A DNA stretch of 5,505 bases, taken from positions 77,933-83,437 of the forward strand of contig PAXL01000032.1 in assembly GCA_002714465.1 (NCBI GenBank). The letters are read 5' to 3'. Positions 5,443 through 5,505 of the stretch are shown here, piece after piece. Position 1 is the first letter of the stretch. Each line of letters opens with the position of its first letter. The stretch is from Gemmatimonadota bacterium (GTDB taxonomy: Bacteria; Latescibacterota; UBA2968). The translations under genes were made by a program, and so were the position numbers. The notes below the pieces were generated by a model. The model saw nothing but the letters and a program-made list of their open reading frames with translations. It was not told the DNA's origin and made no database searches.

Positions 5443-5505
5443 GACGTCAGCTCTCAGACAGAGAGTCGGATCCGTTGGTCGGGTTCGACTCGCGAAGTTC
5501 CCGCC

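Noticed and set aside
5475..5505. tRNA-like 3' end on the plus strand: GGTTCGACTC resembling a T-arm, followed by AGTTCCCG and CC at the window edge.
   Set aside because: The T-stem has a G-G mismatch and no matching 5' acceptor strand (GGGAACT-like) exists in the 75-95 nt upstream, which also overlaps the transporter start. The anticodon-like hairpin CTCTC/GAGAG has a 5-nt loop instead of 7.
1..5505. CRISPR arrays, toxin-antitoxin pairs, phage or defence genes.
   Set aside because: I saw no regularly spaced direct repeats, and no gene beyond the transposase remnant resembles mobile or defence functions.

Overview
The window is bacterial chromosomal DNA of moderate GC content (my impression is mid-50s %), with short intergenic gaps, Shine-Dalgarno-type starts and several TTG start codons. 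Two adjacent genes, mqnC and mqnA, show that the organism makes menaquinone by the futalosine route. That route occurs in several phyla, so the phylum cannot be fixed from this sequence. An uncultured environmental lineage such as Gemmatimonadota is only a guess.

Layout from left to right. Positions 1-951 hold the 3' nine-tenths or so of mqnC (radical SAM cyclic dehypoxanthinyl-futalosine synthase), cut by the window edge but still carrying its CX3CX2C cluster motif. After a 95-nt gap with a small hairpin comes a complete mqnA (chorismate dehydratase, 1047-1859) on the same strand. A GC-rich perfect stem-loop at 1982-2006 lies between mqnA and the convergent gene 2122-3003 (minus strand). That gene encodes a fumarylacetoacetate hydrolase-family enzyme with intact metal ligands and an unassigned substrate. 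A 184-nt divergent intergenic region then leads into a two-gene plus-strand unit: a small two-helix membrane protein of unknown function (3188-3544) and, 10 nt later, a TMEM14/UPF0136-family four-helix membrane protein (3555-3902). The unit ends in a structured 3' region with a plausible intrinsic terminator (3966-4011).

The stretch 3903-4587 (685 nt) has no intact gene. It holds the terminator, two further inverted repeats, a doubtful coding-like patch, and at about 4281-4550 the decayed C-terminal half of an IS1595/ISXO2-type transposase. This remnant is recognisable by a TDNW motif and an NGIEGFWS motif in one frame interrupted by stop codons. The right end is a minus-strand EamA/DMT-family ten-helix transporter (4588-5442), whose start is either a TTG at 5442 or lies beyond the window.

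Functionally, only mqnC and mqnA clearly work together: MqnA makes the entry metabolite of the futalosine route and MqnC closes the ring two steps later. The other genes look like ordinary housekeeping or accessory genes. I did not find a convincing new multi-gene system. The least ordinary parts are the transposase remnant with its surrounding inverted repeats, and the uncharacterised pair of small membrane proteins.
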